Positions 46,050 to 58,218 of a stretch of DNA of 64,000 nucleotides are shown piece by piece. This DNA is from Odobenus rosmarus divergens (lineage: Eukaryota; Chordata; Mammalia; Carnivora; Odobenidae). The stretch covers positions 145,504 through 209,503 of the forward strand of contig NW_004451516.1 of assembly GCF_000321225.1 (NCBI RefSeq). Direction: 5' to 3'. The notes beneath the pieces are model-generated. The model made no database searches and was not told the origin of the DNA. It was given only the letters and a program-made list of their open reading frames with translations. A program made the position numbers and the translations under genes. The stretch's first letter is position 1. Each line of letters begins with the position of its first letter.

Positions 46050-47402
46050 GAGAGGTGGCTTCAATAAGATGGCAAAATAGGAAGTCCCTGATCTCATCCT
46101 CCAACAGACACATCAACTCAAAAACATATAGTCCAAGAAGCTTTTTGGAGAACTCCAGAAACCAGGCAGGAAGTTGCAATACCCTAGGTAAGCTCAAAGT
46201 CAAGGCCAGTTACACTGAGATGGGCAAGAAAAGCCATTTCCTGTCAACTACATAGGCACCCAAGCAGGTGCAGTTTGAGATCGGGAGGAAAAGCCACACT
46301 CTCAGCTTCTCCCTTCGGAGGGAGAGAAGAGTGGACTGTGGGTCTAACATTTCAGCTTTTGGTGCAGAGGGCTACCCTAAGGAATGGTTTCTGTCTTTCC
46401 TGACCCAGAGCACTGATGAACTCGGCATGGCTGGAAGTCTGGGGGTCGCAGAGAACGAGAGAGCTGACCAGCTTGTTGCACCACAGAGCCTGCAGTACCA
46501 GAGAGAGACACCAGAGGGAGCAAGATGCCACAAACTCGGGAAAAATAACCAATCTCTCTGCGGGGAAAATCACAAAACAAGTCCAGTGAGGACATATACC
46601 CATAAAAAGTTTGAGAGGCCCCCAGAATCTCTAGCCAGACTCATCGGTGAAGGTTTTCCCCTATATGAGGCCAGTCTATAAGGACTAGAAGTGTCTGGTG
46701 TTTTTTTTTCAAATGCAAAACTCACAACAACAACGAAAATAAGGCATGCGAAAAAACAAAGAAACATGGTCCAAAGGAACAAACTAAATCTCCTAGAGAA
46801 AACCGAGGTCTATGAATTACGTGACAAAGAATTCAAAACAACCATTTTAAAGAAGCTCAAGTACTACAACACAGGTAGCTAACTAAATGAAATCAGTACA
46901 ATTCATGTACAAAAATGAGAATTTCTTCACAGAGATAAAGACTATAAAAAAGAACAAAACAGAAGTTCTAGAGCTGAAGAATTCAGTAGCTGAACTGAAA
47001 AATTCACTAAAATGGATTAACAACAGACTTGATGAAGGAGAAAAATCATCGACCTTGAAGACAAGTCAACATGCTACAACATGGATGAAACTTGAGGACA
47101 TTTATATGTTAAGTTAAATCAGCCAGTCACAAAAGACAATACTGCCTGATTCCACTGACATGAGCTATCTAAAAGGGTCAAACTCTCACAAATAGGAAGT
47201 AGAAGGTGTTTGCCAGGAGCTCTGGGGAGGAGGGAAAGGAGAGTTTCTCAATGGATACAGCGTTTCAGTTTTGCAAGATGAAAAAGTTAAAGAAATGTTG
47301 TACAATGTGCAAATTGTTAACACTACTTTACCCTACATTTAAAAATTGTTAAGATGATAAATTTTATGTTCTGTGTTTTTGAACACAATAAAAAAATAAA
47401 AG
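46050..47402 (+). mobile_element. Old L1 with internal deletion: 5' region and part of ORF1 joined to the 3' UTR, sense
   Basis: 46050-46700 resembles the 5' region of older mammalian L1 (GAGGTGGCTTCAATAAGATG, CCCTGATCTCATCCTCCAAC). 46790-47060 reads like the ORF1 coiled-coil region (GAAGAATTCAGTAGCTGAAC, ATTAACAACAGACTTGATGA). At about 47068 it jumps to L1 3'-terminal sequence (CATGCTACAACATGGATGAA, AAAGACAATACTGCCTGATT, ATGAAAAAGTTAAAGAAATG) and ends CAATAAAAAAATAAAA. The rest of ORF1 and all of ORF2 (about 5 kb) are missing. AGATATG at 46043-46049 and 47403-47409 may be the target duplication. Frames are broken. Confidence 0.8.
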
Positions 47403-47409
47403 AGATATG

Positions 47410-49199
47410 AGCTCTGAGATGGTCTAACTGTGCTCAGTTACAACGTGGTCATTCAGGTGATTCAGAATATGCTTACATGATTTTGTAGGTACCTATACAA
47501 ATAAAATTTTTTAAATTTTTAATTTTCTCATGTAGAGCCAGAGTCCCTTCTGGAATAGTGTCAGAATGTGGGGAGTGGGGGAGAGGGAGTGTACAGGAGA
47601 TGGAGGGGGTAACTTCATACCCCAATTTGAGAAACCCAGTGCATGTAATTAATTCATACCTCATATATGAAAGAGTAAATAAAGCTTTAGACATTGCTTC
47701 ATCGTCCTTGCAAATGTCACGTCACCAGGAGGGAACAAGATATAGGGTGCCAACTTCCATAGTTAACCCTAACCCTGAACCTAACCTTCGTTTCAGCAAA
47801 TTCTTGTTTTGGGTAGTAATAAGCTTTATTTTCAAATGATAACCTTGCTGTACATGGGAGCAATGATAAATAAAGCCATTCTAATAAAAAGAAATTTGAC
47901 CACTCTTAGTTTAAATTTCCACCATATCTAAAAATTTCTAAGCATCAGTCTGGTAATAGTTTTTGTGTTTTCTTTTCTTAGGTTGCCACTCATTTTTTTT
48001 GAAATATATTCAATGCCAATATATTTACTTCATAAATTCCATGAATTTTAATTGAAATTAAAAGTATAAAGCAATCCCATACAGTTGTCCTAAGTTCAGA
48101 GTACCACCATTTTAACACCAAACTTGGTGCGGAGCAGGCATTGTTCATTTCCTTTATATATATTTTATCAAGTCCATGGCTCCAATCTTTACTGTAACTG
48201 CTATTGTAGAAAAATATAACACCAGGTGTAACTTGTTGTGCTAAGGAAATCTGATTGATCAATTCAACACCAAAATCATTCAAGTCATATCAGACATTCA
48301 CTGTATAGTTGGCATGCAACTTGATACCCCACAACAGTAATTTAATAATAAAATACCACACAAAATAAAATAGTGGCCACAAACTTGGAAATAATGGAAC
48401 ATTAAAGCAAAGATTTAACCACCATCTAAATCAAGAACTTCTCTATTGCACATTTGGCAGGCAAACGAAGACCGTGACATCCCCAGCTAATGCTCAGATA
48501 TCAGCATTATTAGCACATTGATTCTTGCAAAGATAGCTCAGATAATTGTTATAAACCACTGAGAGTACATACTGTCAAGCATTCATATACTTGATCCCAA
48601 GCAATTAAAATGATTTTCTGCACTTCGAAAATGTAACTGGTTAAGAATGTGTCCCCTTGTAACAGAAATACAAGTGTGCTATTTGGAAATTAAAACACAG
48701 GCCCACCCATTGCTGTAAATTAATTTTGTTAATGTGTTTCATGAGAAAGTTTGAAATAATGGAAACCTCAAATAATTTTATAGTTCAGTTGATAATGATA
48801 AATTTGCAAAGTTGGCAGGCCAAATGGATTCTAAAGTCTGCTTAAGCCTATGCCTCCCATGGAGGTAGCACTTTTTCTGGTAAACAGAAATATCCACTTC
48901 TAAACTTTTACAGTATCTTGTGATCCAAGCTGTTGTCTATACACATAGGAACTTTTACAGGTGGTTTTGATTACCACTGTGCTCTTACTTTAATATAAAA
49001 TAACATAATTAAAAAAAAATTCTAATAATCTCATGTAAGCATTCATTAAGCATCCAGATCAGTAACTTTGGAATGCAAGTTAATATTGAAAAAAAAGAAA
49101 ATACGATGAGGCTAGCCAAAGAGCCAGCACGGCTTACTGTGCTGTTAACTTGGAAAATTGCATTCCGTGATATTTTAGAGATAAAGCTGAGGAAATAAA
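47410..49199. other. Unassigned sequence with a short telomere-like piece
   Basis: No gene or repeat family recognised. 47763-47786 reads TTAACCCTAACCCTGAACC then TAACC, about four CCCTAA-like units, one altered. Confidence 0.45.
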
Positions 49200-49850
49200 T
49201 ATACCATTAAGACAGGCACACCTTTAAGCTAGCCAGAATCACATTCCGGCAAGAAAAATAGGAAAAATGCAAGCAAATTGTTGGCAACATGGTTGCAAGA
49301 TGAGCCTCTCATTATAAAGTGCCCTTAAGTTTATTCCTAAGGGAAATTAAAACATGTTTGGTGACCAAATAGGCCTTAACATTCCCCTCAGCTTGACTTA
49401 ACTTTAGACTCTAGGCCCCTGACCTCCCTTTTCTTAGAGCATTTACTTGAGAAATCTTGTAATTATAAATCCAGTCTCTGCCTCTGTGAGAAGTAACTGT
49501 CTTTTAAAAGCCTCTTGTCAGTTTTACAACCAGGAATGTCTTTCTCAAGAACCTGAGAGTCATTCTTTGCAATGTAATCATCGTGGAAGATTGCACCCTG
49601 ATCTCCTAGTCTCATGGGAAGATAGGAGACTAACTTCAGTGGACCTCTTGCTTCAAGTTCTGATGCAACATCCTGTCATGATTTTGGGAGAAAGTGTATT
49701 TTCCTTTGGCTAAGGTCAACTAGCAGACACAGATGGCCTGCATGCCTTCACCCCAGCCCTTTGTTTCAGTGGAGCTGTTATTCAAACCTGGTCTTGCTCT
49801 CTCACCTCTTGCTGGAAATAGTGTGGGGGAAAAAACAACTTCTGCCTGCT
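49200..49850. mobile_element. Possible old LTR fragment, family not assigned
   Basis: The composition and phrases such as GAGCATTTACTTGAGAAATC, TAACTGTCTTTTAAAAGCCT and GTCTTTCTCAAGAACC remind me of a dispersed mammalian LTR, but I cannot name it or mark its ends. The 88-codon frame at 49447-49713 lies inside and is probably not a gene. Confidence 0.3.
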
Positions 49851-49881
49851 CATCTTGTTCAGTTCAATCTTTTTCTTTAGC

Positions 49882-50095
49882 AGGAGAGTTTTGAGGAATG
49901 CTCTTCCTCCACAGAATGTGGCCTCTCTATACTGTAGTAACAGGACCTGGCAGCGGAACAGAGAAAACGAAGGCTCAGGAAGTGGTTCCAGAAGAGAGTA
50001 GAATGTCTCTGCTCTCCGATTCTCAAGGGTTGCACTGTCAGCCCTAGAACGTAAAAAAAAAAAAAAAAAAAAGTGGGACAGGGAAGTGGTGTGAA
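49882..50095. repeat. First copy of a diverged direct repeat pair (partner at 53165)
   Basis: Shares in order GTTTTGAGGAATG, CCTC...CAGAAT, TCTCTG(C/A)TCTC(C/T)GATTCTCA and GTCAGCC with 53165-53345. An A-run at 50051-50071 lies inside. The repeat family is unknown to me. Confidence 0.65.
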
Positions 50096-51104
50096 CTTAG
50101 GGAAAGTTGTGGCAGAAATGTTCCAGTTGCATGATTCTGGAAGCTATCAGTTCTCCACACTCCTCAGGAGAAGAAGCATATTCAAAGGTAATAGGATTTA
50201 AATATGAAGAGGGAGAAAGAGCACAGGAGACAAGAGGAACAGAGTTTCATTCTTTGGGAGTCTGAAGTCTTTAAGCCTTGCATGGAGGGTGCTAGCAGAA
50301 CAGAGGGAATGAGACGGACCTCAGGGCAGACTATGCACATGTCACCTTTTTGGTTTTATTAAAAGGAAAGGTGGGGGAAGAAATTGCTTTTCTCATTAGT
50401 AGATATTGGATACTTCTTATTTTTGTCCAATATGAGGAATTAATAGTATATGTTAATGTGAATCAGATGTTCTTTGAAGTCAAAGAGTAGAAAATGTAGA
50501 GAATAAAATAGAACGCTTGTTCCAGGTAAATAGCTCTCCTCAAGCTTTGTTGAGTTTTAGAATTCCAGCAGATTTCCCCCACATTGAGGGCAACATCGCC
50601 AGCACGTCTTGGACCTGGTGAGGGGACTAGTGGTCCTTCTGGGCAGCTTCCCTGTGTCCTTTGAAAAAGGAAGAGGTCATAGAGATCTGATGAAGTTTAT
50701 TTTTCTCTTTTTATTCAATGGTACTGCTTCTCGGTGGACAAGAGGTAATTTATAGCTCAAAAGTTTTGTTAAGAATCCTATACAGAAATCTGAATTCACA
50801 AGCATCATATTTTTAATTTATTCCTTGTTGACTAGAATCACAAGCTGCCTGCATTCTACACTGACTCTGAGTGGGAAAACTTAAATTAGGTCTCTCGACA
50901 AACTAAGCAAGGGCGAGAAGAGGAGGAAGAGAAGTAGTAGTTAGCTTTCAACTCTCAGTTGAGAGAAAAATGTCCTCAGAATATCCTGAAGAAATCTGTA
51001 ACTTCCAGTCGAAATGGTGAGAGATTAATGTTTGCACAGAGGAGGGAGCCTTCCCCACAACTTAGACAATGCGAATGTAACATCACAGCCCACTTACATT
51101 AGAA
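50096..51104. other. Unassigned sequence
   Basis: No gene or repeat family recognised between the first member of the direct repeat pair and the L2 at 51105. Confidence 0.45.
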
Positions 51105-51600
51105 ATGTATTCATCCAGCAAATATTTCCTGGGCACCTAGTATGCCTAAGCACCTGAGTAGGTAGAGAAGATACAGAAGTGAAGATTAACCAGGGGGAAA
51201 ACAATCAATACAACAAACAAGAAAATACAAGACAGTAATAATTGCTAGAGGAAAATTAAAACAGGGTGATTTGGTAGGAAATGTTTTTATGATTTTATAA
51301 TTAGATTGGTTGCTCAGGAAGCCTAACAGAGGGGGGAGACATTTAAGGTAAAAACACAAGAGATCACTCATTTGAAGATGAAGAAAGCAGCTAGTATAAA
51401 GACCCCAAGGTAAAGAACTTGATTGCAGGAGGAATGGAAATATCAGTGGGCTAATCTATTGGGGATGAAGTAAGGAATAGTATAAAATGGGGCGATGGAG
51501 GAACATGGGAGGGTTTCAAGGATGGGAAGAACCTTGATTTGAAGCATCTGTACTGTGGAGTAAGTCTAGAAAGCCAGCTCCTGGAGTGCTGGGTCCTTGG
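51105..51600 (-). mobile_element. L2 3'-region fragment, antisense
   Basis: TTCATCCAGCAAATATTTCC, TGGGCACCTAGTATGCCTAA, AATACAACAAACAAGAAAAT, then TTGATTGCAGGAGGAATGGA, GGGTTTCAAGGATGGGAAGA: the reversed L2 3' half in order. Confidence 0.7.
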
Positions 51601-51689
51601 GAGACCTGGCTAAATAACAGTTAACAACAACCATTAATTGGTCAAGTCACCTTTGTGTCTACTTTTATAAATGGTTTTGCTAAATTTGT

Positions 51690-51815
51690 AATTACCCAAC
51701 AATTTACATTTAATCCCATTTTACAGCTTGAAAACCAAAACCTAGGTTATGTGACCTTATCAAGGCCTCAAAGCTAGTAATCGGCAGAATCAGAATTTGC
51801 AGTGTGTTATAAATT
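51690..51815 (-). mobile_element. MIR-like fragment, antisense
   Basis: TTTAATCCCATTTTACAGCT, AGGTTATGTGACCTTATCAA and CAAAGCTAGTAATCGGCAGA follow the reversed MIR sequence (attttacagatg..gtaacttgcccaagg..agctagtaagtggcag). Confidence 0.6.
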
Positions 51816-53164
51816 TACTGGATTTGATTCCTTGATGAAAATATGGGGAGACACAAGAAGGGTTTAGGATACATTTCCTGCTTCCTTCACTTCTTCTTTG
51901 TCTCTCCTCCTGCCCCACGGATGAGCTCCCGTTCCAGACTCCTCGATGCTTTGTTCCCCGACTCTGCTCTCTTATGCTTTAGCAACTGCACAAGTTGAGC
52001 AGTAACTCAGGGTGAGGCATCTGCTCCTTCAAACAATGGTTGGTGTACGGATACTACCCCCGGGAAATCATCCTCAGAGGGGTCACTCATAAGTTTACTC
52101 TTTGAAATTTGCTCCATACTCATTAATTTGCACATATCAAAAGGAATAGAAACTTTAAACATAAGTGCATTTTTAGTGTAATCTAAATCTATGGCATGTA
52201 ATATTTTGTATATAAATACAGTAAAAAAAATTAACCAGAATATTTAATCAGAACATCCTAACATCCTCAGTTTACTGGAGAGCCTTTTAGTAGCATAAAC
52301 TATCCCATTCGTCCACTTACCCAGGTCATTACTGCTTTTCCTACTAAATACAGAATGTTACTTCATAAATGCTATAGGACAGAGTAAAAGCAAGACTGCA
52401 AGTTTAGCACATTAAAGTTTGAAAACATTGCAAAGTAACTTTCAAACTGCAAGAGTTTCTTTAAAACCAAAGCAAGCTTATTAAAGTAAACTCCTACTTG
52501 TGATGAGACTGTATAAGAAAAAATAAATTGCTCTACTTTCCTTCTGAATAGGAAAAACTCATTTTATATAAGGAACATTCCACAGAGTTTTATTTAACCA
52601 CACGCATTTGACTGAGTGTGTTTGAAGTACTTCAGCACCTCTTGGTATGTTATCATTCTGAACTCGTTTAGAATTCAGTGAAATATTACAAAGCATAATA
52701 TATTCATTTGGTAACCATTTGGATGTTACATTTATTTCTATAGGTGTTCAATTGTAATTTGATGTTACTGGGCACTCAGGGAAAGCGTAGCCTTAATTTC
52801 TATAGTTGCCCCACTGTTAGAATTCATCCTCTGCATCCAAATCAGCATATTTGCATGTACAATTTATTCTTAATCTGAGTTTTATATTTTAAAGAATTTC
52901 TTTTTCCTGATTATCACGTTTAAATGCAAATTGTTTGATACACAGCTAGTCTGTTACAGCTGTGAAGAAAACTTATAAAGCAAGATTCCATAGGTTAGAT
53001 AAAGCTGCAGAAGTTACATAAGCATGTGTTATTTTCTTATTTAAAAAAAAAAAAAGTTACATTGTACCTAAATAGTATGAACATATTTTTGCCAGTTCTC
53101 TCCCAGCTAAACCCAAGCAGGCCATGTTAAAAAATAAATATCCCGTAGGAATTGGTCTTAAATT
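51816..53164. other. Unassigned sequence
   Basis: AT-rich with no open frame of note and no recognised repeats. Confidence 0.45.
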
Positions 53165-53345
53165 TTGTGAGTTTTGAGGAATGATATCCCTCACATAGAA
53201 TAAGACCTCTTTTTATTTTAGTGAAGGGAGCTGAGCAATAATCCAAGGGTCAGAAAATGTTTCTGGAAGGGTAAAATTCCTCTACTCTCTGATTCTCAGA
53301 GGTTGAGCTGCCAGCCAAGAACTGAAAAGCGAGAGTGAGAAAGAT
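53165..53345. repeat. Second copy of the diverged direct repeat pair (partner at 49882)
   Basis: GAGTTTTGAGGAATGATATC, AGAATAAGACCTC, TCTACTCTCTGATTCTCAGA and GAGCTGCCAGCC line up with the copy 3.3 kb to the left, same orientation. Confidence 0.65.
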
Positions 53346-54740
53346 GTGAATAAAAATGCTTTCATTTTAAAGATAAATGTAAAGATATAGATAGCCGATC
53401 AAAATTGCAATTATAATCTGTCGAACTAATTCTACAGGGTCATGGTAAAATATAAATACGTGTATATGAGATTTAAAAAAAATGTCCATTATCCACCATG
53501 TAGCAATATTTTTAAAAAATCATAATCACAAGTTATTGTTAATGACAATGTAAATTATAATCTACATAAACTCAAAAATATATATAATATATATAAAATA
53601 TGTATATATGTGTGTGTTTTATGTAGCTAGCATGGAATTATTTATTATCAGTTATATAGCAACATTATGCTTAATTATAATATAATTAACTGTAACTAAG
53701 ACCTAAAATAAAGTGTCAAAAATAAAATAAAAAAATGAAATCTCAAAAATAAAATGAAATCTCACATAGCACTTCAATACAATACCTCTTCAAAGATGTT
53801 AGATGAAGTTTAAGCCCCATTCCATAGAAGACAAGTAGAAGCAGATTTGGGGGTTTGTAATAAGGTAAGCTCATGGTGAATAAGAAAGGGCTGACCCTCA
53901 TCACATATTTTTCTATGGGTTTTAAATATGTTCACTCATCTTCAATTCTCAAAGCCAGTATATTCTCTACTGAGAAAACAAGATGAAAGTCAGTAAATCA
54001 TTGCTGAATCAAATTAATTTATTCATACTTTTGTTGGCTTTGTAAAGGCTGAATCATAAATGAATGACCAAAGCACAAACAAATCGTTGCATAGGTAATC
54101 ACAGAGCCCAACTTTGGGATTCTGGCACAGTCCTCAGAACATATGTAGACACGCCCACTGTGCCCTGGCTGACACTTGGCCATTCCCTTGGGGGGGAGCA
54201 TCACCTCTGCTTCACTGACCCTCCCCTTAAAACTGAGAAACACTACTTCCTGAGAATACTAAAAAGGTCTGAACTCAGAAGTAACCCAAGTGGCAAATTG
54301 TCCCTTTTAAATAGCATATCAGTCACATAATGTAGGAAACAAATGTATGATCGTTTAGCATGTATAATTATACCAGCTGAGACAAAATATTTTTAAAAAG
54401 AAAGTTTGATTTAAAAGAAGTGGTAAGAGTAGACTTTTAAAGAATCACGGATTCTTTTTACGTCTACTATTCCTAACCAAAATGTCTGTTTTACCATATG
54501 TTTGCAGATCTAATTTTTAATTCTCTTAGACTGTAAATCCACCAAATGGCATACAGTTATCACAAGTTCACATCATTCAATACATGAAAGAAAATTTTCT
54601 GTTTCACATTTTTTGATTAGAGATGTTCAAGATTCAGCAATGCAGGTTTTCATTTGGAATTTTTCTTGACAAACACTATCCCACAGTATTCCTAAGTAAA
54701 CAGAAGAAGACATACATTTCAATGAATTTTATGTCACTTT
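53346..54740. other. Unassigned sequence
   Basis: AT-rich, with TA runs near 53579-53612 and a short tandem duplication of an AAAATGAAATCTCA unit near 53735-53765. No gene recognised; the two overlapping frames at 54019-54330 have no motifs. Confidence 0.45.
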
Positions 54741-54756
54741 AAAAAGGTAGAACTTC

Positions 54757-54948
54757 GGGTGCCTGGGTGGCTCAGTTGGTTAGGCAACTGCCTTCAGCTC
54801 AGGTCATGATCCTGGAGTCCCGGGATCGAGTCCCGCATCGGGCTCCCTGCTCGGCGAGGAGCCTGCTTCTCCCTCAGACCCTCCCCCCTCTCGTGCTCTC
54901 TCTCTCTATCTCATTCTCTCTCTCAAATAAATGAATAAAATCTTTAAA
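54757..54948 (+). mobile_element. CAN-SINE, sense, with 13-bp target duplication
   Basis: GGGTGCCTGGGTGGCTCAGT, AACTGCCTTCAGCTCAGGTC, GATCCTGGAGTCCCGGGATC and CAGACCCTCCCCCCTCTCG: same subtype as 33414. AAAAAGGTAGAAC stands at 54741-54753 and 54949-54961. Confidence 0.97.
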
Positions 54949-54961
54949 AAAAAGGTAGAAC

Positions 54962-55913
54962 ATGTTATGACATATAGGTATCCCTGAGTAACTAAATAAT
55001 AAGTCAACCATATGAAATAAAACATTTTTTCTTATCTTTCAAGGATGAATTTTGTTCTTTGACCTTGAGATGATTGTCATACCATACTAAAATTTCTGAC
55101 TTTATCAGATATCATGTTATTGGCCTTAGATGCTATTTAAAACCACTAAAACTTCCTTCAGGTGGTAGAAGAAACAACATTTCCAGCAAACAGATATTAA
55201 CCCCTTGCCTAATGAGATTAATTTGTTCCCCTGGGGGTTGGAGATATCTATCCAGAACAATTTCTTTTCAGAGGATTTCTGCTTTATCAGACAAACATTT
55301 AATCACCCCCTCATCTCTCTCCTTTTTCCTGACCTGTTTCCTAAGAGGGAAGGACTGGTTGCTGAGCAACAGACCTCTCTGAAAAGCATACGGCTCTCCA
55401 CCTCCCTTAGTTGGTAAAATGCAGGCAGCTGAAACCTAACTGAGGATTGGACACCAGGAAGGGGTTTTGGCTGAGCCACCTTCCCTAGGCTGCAACAACA
55501 CTGCAATCAGTCCTGGAGTCTGGCAGCCACATAATTTCACAGCTGCAGAATATCAAATGTCTTGTAATAACAGTTCCTAAATTAGAGTGAACTAAACATT
55601 TAAGAACTAAAAAGAATCAGCCTAAGTCAGAATATTTAATGAATCAAAAAAGTATTGTTTAGTTGCAAGACAATAACTTTTGTGCTCTCATGTGGTTAAC
55701 TGGAAAAGAGTGACCTCTAACTTATACATTCTATTTATTTGCTTATGTATCTATGTGCCTATTTATATATTTATTCATCTATGTGAGGGAGGATATTTTG
55801 GTTTGTTAATAAGTACTCATAACAAATTTCATCTAAGGTTATTCATTAGATTTTCCCTGACTTCAGTTGTGCTGTCCTGCAGTTTATATAATTGATTTTA
55901 ATTTAAGTTTTTT
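54962..55913. other. Unassigned sequence
   Basis: Two overlapping frames of 102 and 70 codons (55074-55417) show no domain. 55140-55540 has a more balanced base composition than its surroundings and could be an old LTR or a conserved non-coding element; reading alone does not decide. Confidence 0.4.
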
Positions 55914-57706
55914 AAATTTTATTTTATTATGTTATGTTAGTCACCATACAATGCATCATTAGTTTTTGATGTAGTGATCCATGATTCATTTTTTGCGTAT
56001 AACACCCAGTGCTCCATGCATTACGTGCCCTCCTTAATACCCATCACTGGGCTAACCCATCCCCCTACCCCCTCCCCTCTAAAACCCTCAGTTTGTTTCT
56101 CAGAGTCCATAGTCTTTCATGGTTGGTCTCTTCCTCTGATTTTCCCCCCTTTGTTTTTCCCTTCCTTCTCCTAATGTCCTCCGTACTATTCCTTATGTTC
56201 CACAAATAAGTGAATCCATATGATAATTGACTTTCTCTGCTTGACTTATTTCACTTAGCATAATCTCCTCCAGTCCCATCCATGTTGATGCAAAAGTTGG
56301 GTATTCATCCTTTCTGATGGCTGAGTAATATTCCATTGTAATATGGACCACATCTTCTTTATCCATTCATCTGTTGAAGGGCATCTCGGCTCTTTCCACA
56401 GTTTGGCTATTGCAGACATTGCTGCTATGAACATTGGGGTTCATACGGCCCTTCTTTTCACTACATCTGTGTCTTTGGGGTAATTCTCAAGTAGTGCAAT
56501 TGCTGGGTCATAGGGTAGCTCTATTTTTAATTTTTTGAGGCATCTCCACACTGTTTTCCAAAGTGGCTGTACCAACTTGTATTCCCACCAACAGTGTAAG
56601 AGGGTTCCCCTTTCTCCACAACCTCTCCAACATTTGTTGTTTCTTGCCTTGTCAGTTTTTGCCATTCTAACTTGTGAAAGTTGATGTGGTTTTGATTTGA
56701 ATTTCCTTGATGGCAAATGATGATGAACATTTTTTCATGTGTCTGTTAGCCATTTGTATGTCTTCTTTGGAAAAGTGTCTGTTCATGTCTTCTGCCAATT
56801 TTTTGACTTGATTATTTGTTTTTTGGGTCTTGAGTTTGAGAAGTTCTTTATAGATCTCGGATACCAGCCCTTTATCTGTAGTGTCATTTGCAAATATCTG
56901 CTCCCATTCTGTGGGTTGCCTCTTTGTTTTCTGACTGTTTCCTTTGCTGTGCAGAAGCTTTTTATCTTGATGAAGTCCCAATGGTTCATTTTTGCTTTTG
57001 TTTCACTAGGCTTTGGAGATGTATCTTGAAAGAAGTTGCTGTGGCCAATGTCAAAGAGGTTACTGCCTATGTTCTCCTCTAGGATTTTGATGGATTCCTG
57101 TCCCACATTGAGGTCTTTCATCCATTTTGAGTTTATCTTTATGTATGGTGTTAGAGAATGGTTGAGTTTCATTCTTCTGCATGTGGCTGTCCAATTTTCC
57201 CAGCACCATTTATTGAAGAGACTGTCTTTTTTCCATTGCATATTTTTTCCCGCTTTGTCGAAGATTATTTGACCATAGAGTTGAGGGTCCATATCCGGGC
57301 TCTCTATTCTGTTCCATTGGTCTATATGTCTGTTTTTGTGCCAGTACCATACTGTCTTGGTGATCACAGCTTTGTAATATAGCTTGAAATTGGGCAACTT
57401 GATGTCCCCAGCTTTGTTTCTCTTTTTCAACATTTCCTTGGTGATTCGGGGTCTTTTCTGATTCCATACAAATTTTAGGATTGTTTGTTCCAGCACTTTG
57501 AAAAATGTCATTGGAATTTTAATCGGGATGGCATTTAAGGTATAGATTGCTCTGGGTAGCATAGACATTTTAACAATGTTTATTCTTCCCCAATCCATGA
57601 GCATGGAATATTTTTCCATCTTTTTGTGTCTTCTTCAATTTCTTTCATGAGTGTTCTGTAGTTCCTAGAGTATAGATCCTTTACAACTCTTTGGTTAGGT
57701 TTATTC
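55914..57706 (-). mobile_element. 5'-truncated L1, antisense, with a long broken ORF2 C-terminal half
   Basis: Left to right: tail (TTAAATTTTATTTTATTATG), 3' UTR (ACACCCAGTGCTCCATGCAT, ACCCTCAGTTTGTTTCTCAG), then ORF2 in antisense. A 278-codon open stretch (56783-57619) contains [39 protein letters not shown] and [19 protein letters not shown], all typical of the LINE-1 ORF2 C-terminal domain. The frame is then shifted twice, at about 56,780 and 56,680. In the last piece the cysteine motif reads [18 protein letters not shown]: the final Cys of the usual CX3CX7HX4C pattern is replaced by Tyr. Endonuclease and most of the reverse transcriptase are absent. It cannot retrotranspose. Confidence 0.95.
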
Positions 57707-58174
57707 CAATTTTAAATTGAAAATTCACTTAGTGTTCCAGTAATTAAGACATTTTTTGTTGCTATCTGTGAACAGGAGAATAGCCATATCTATATAATTC
57801 CTAAATTGCTTAGAATTTTGGCTTTTTTTTTTTTTTGTCATCAGAAGTGAGTTCCCAATTCTTACTTCTTTGGTAATGTTGCTGCTTGACTCAAACTTTA
57901 AAACAAATCAACAAGACTCAATAAACTTGTTTTTACTCTATTTCAGGACTTAAATAAGTCAAAATTTTATTTAAAAAATAGATTTAGTTTCTTTGTTGAA
58001 AGTAAAATATATGATGAGAACCTTGCAAAAGTGCTAAATTAAAATACCTAAAAGAGTGAATTCTTTCCACCACTATTTGCTGAGGCAGGAAGCGTTTCTC
58101 TGAATCACTGGAATCAACATGACAGAAACTGGCACAATCTTGCTTTCATGTATCATAGAGTCTAGTAATGCTGA
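57707..58174. other. Unassigned sequence
   Basis: AT-rich; a T-run at 57822-57836. Nothing else recognised. Confidence 0.45.
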
Positions 58175-58218
58175 TGGACATTTTAAAAAAATTATTGTGT
58201 GCCTATTATGTCTCCTGC
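58175..58218 (-). mobile_element. L2 3'-end scrap, antisense, ending at the assembly gap
   Basis: ATTATTGTGTGCCTATTATG then TCTCCTGC resembles the reversed L2 terminus; the rest is hidden by the gap. Confidence 0.4.

Noticed and set aside
46268..46681. 137-codon frame
   Set aside because: It lies in the 5' region of the old L1 and is not a host gene.
55974..56209. Frames starting MIHDSFFAYNTQC and MLHALRALL
   Set aside because: Chance frames through the antisense L1 3' UTR; the same peptide pattern recurs at each L1 end (for example 10549 and 24002).
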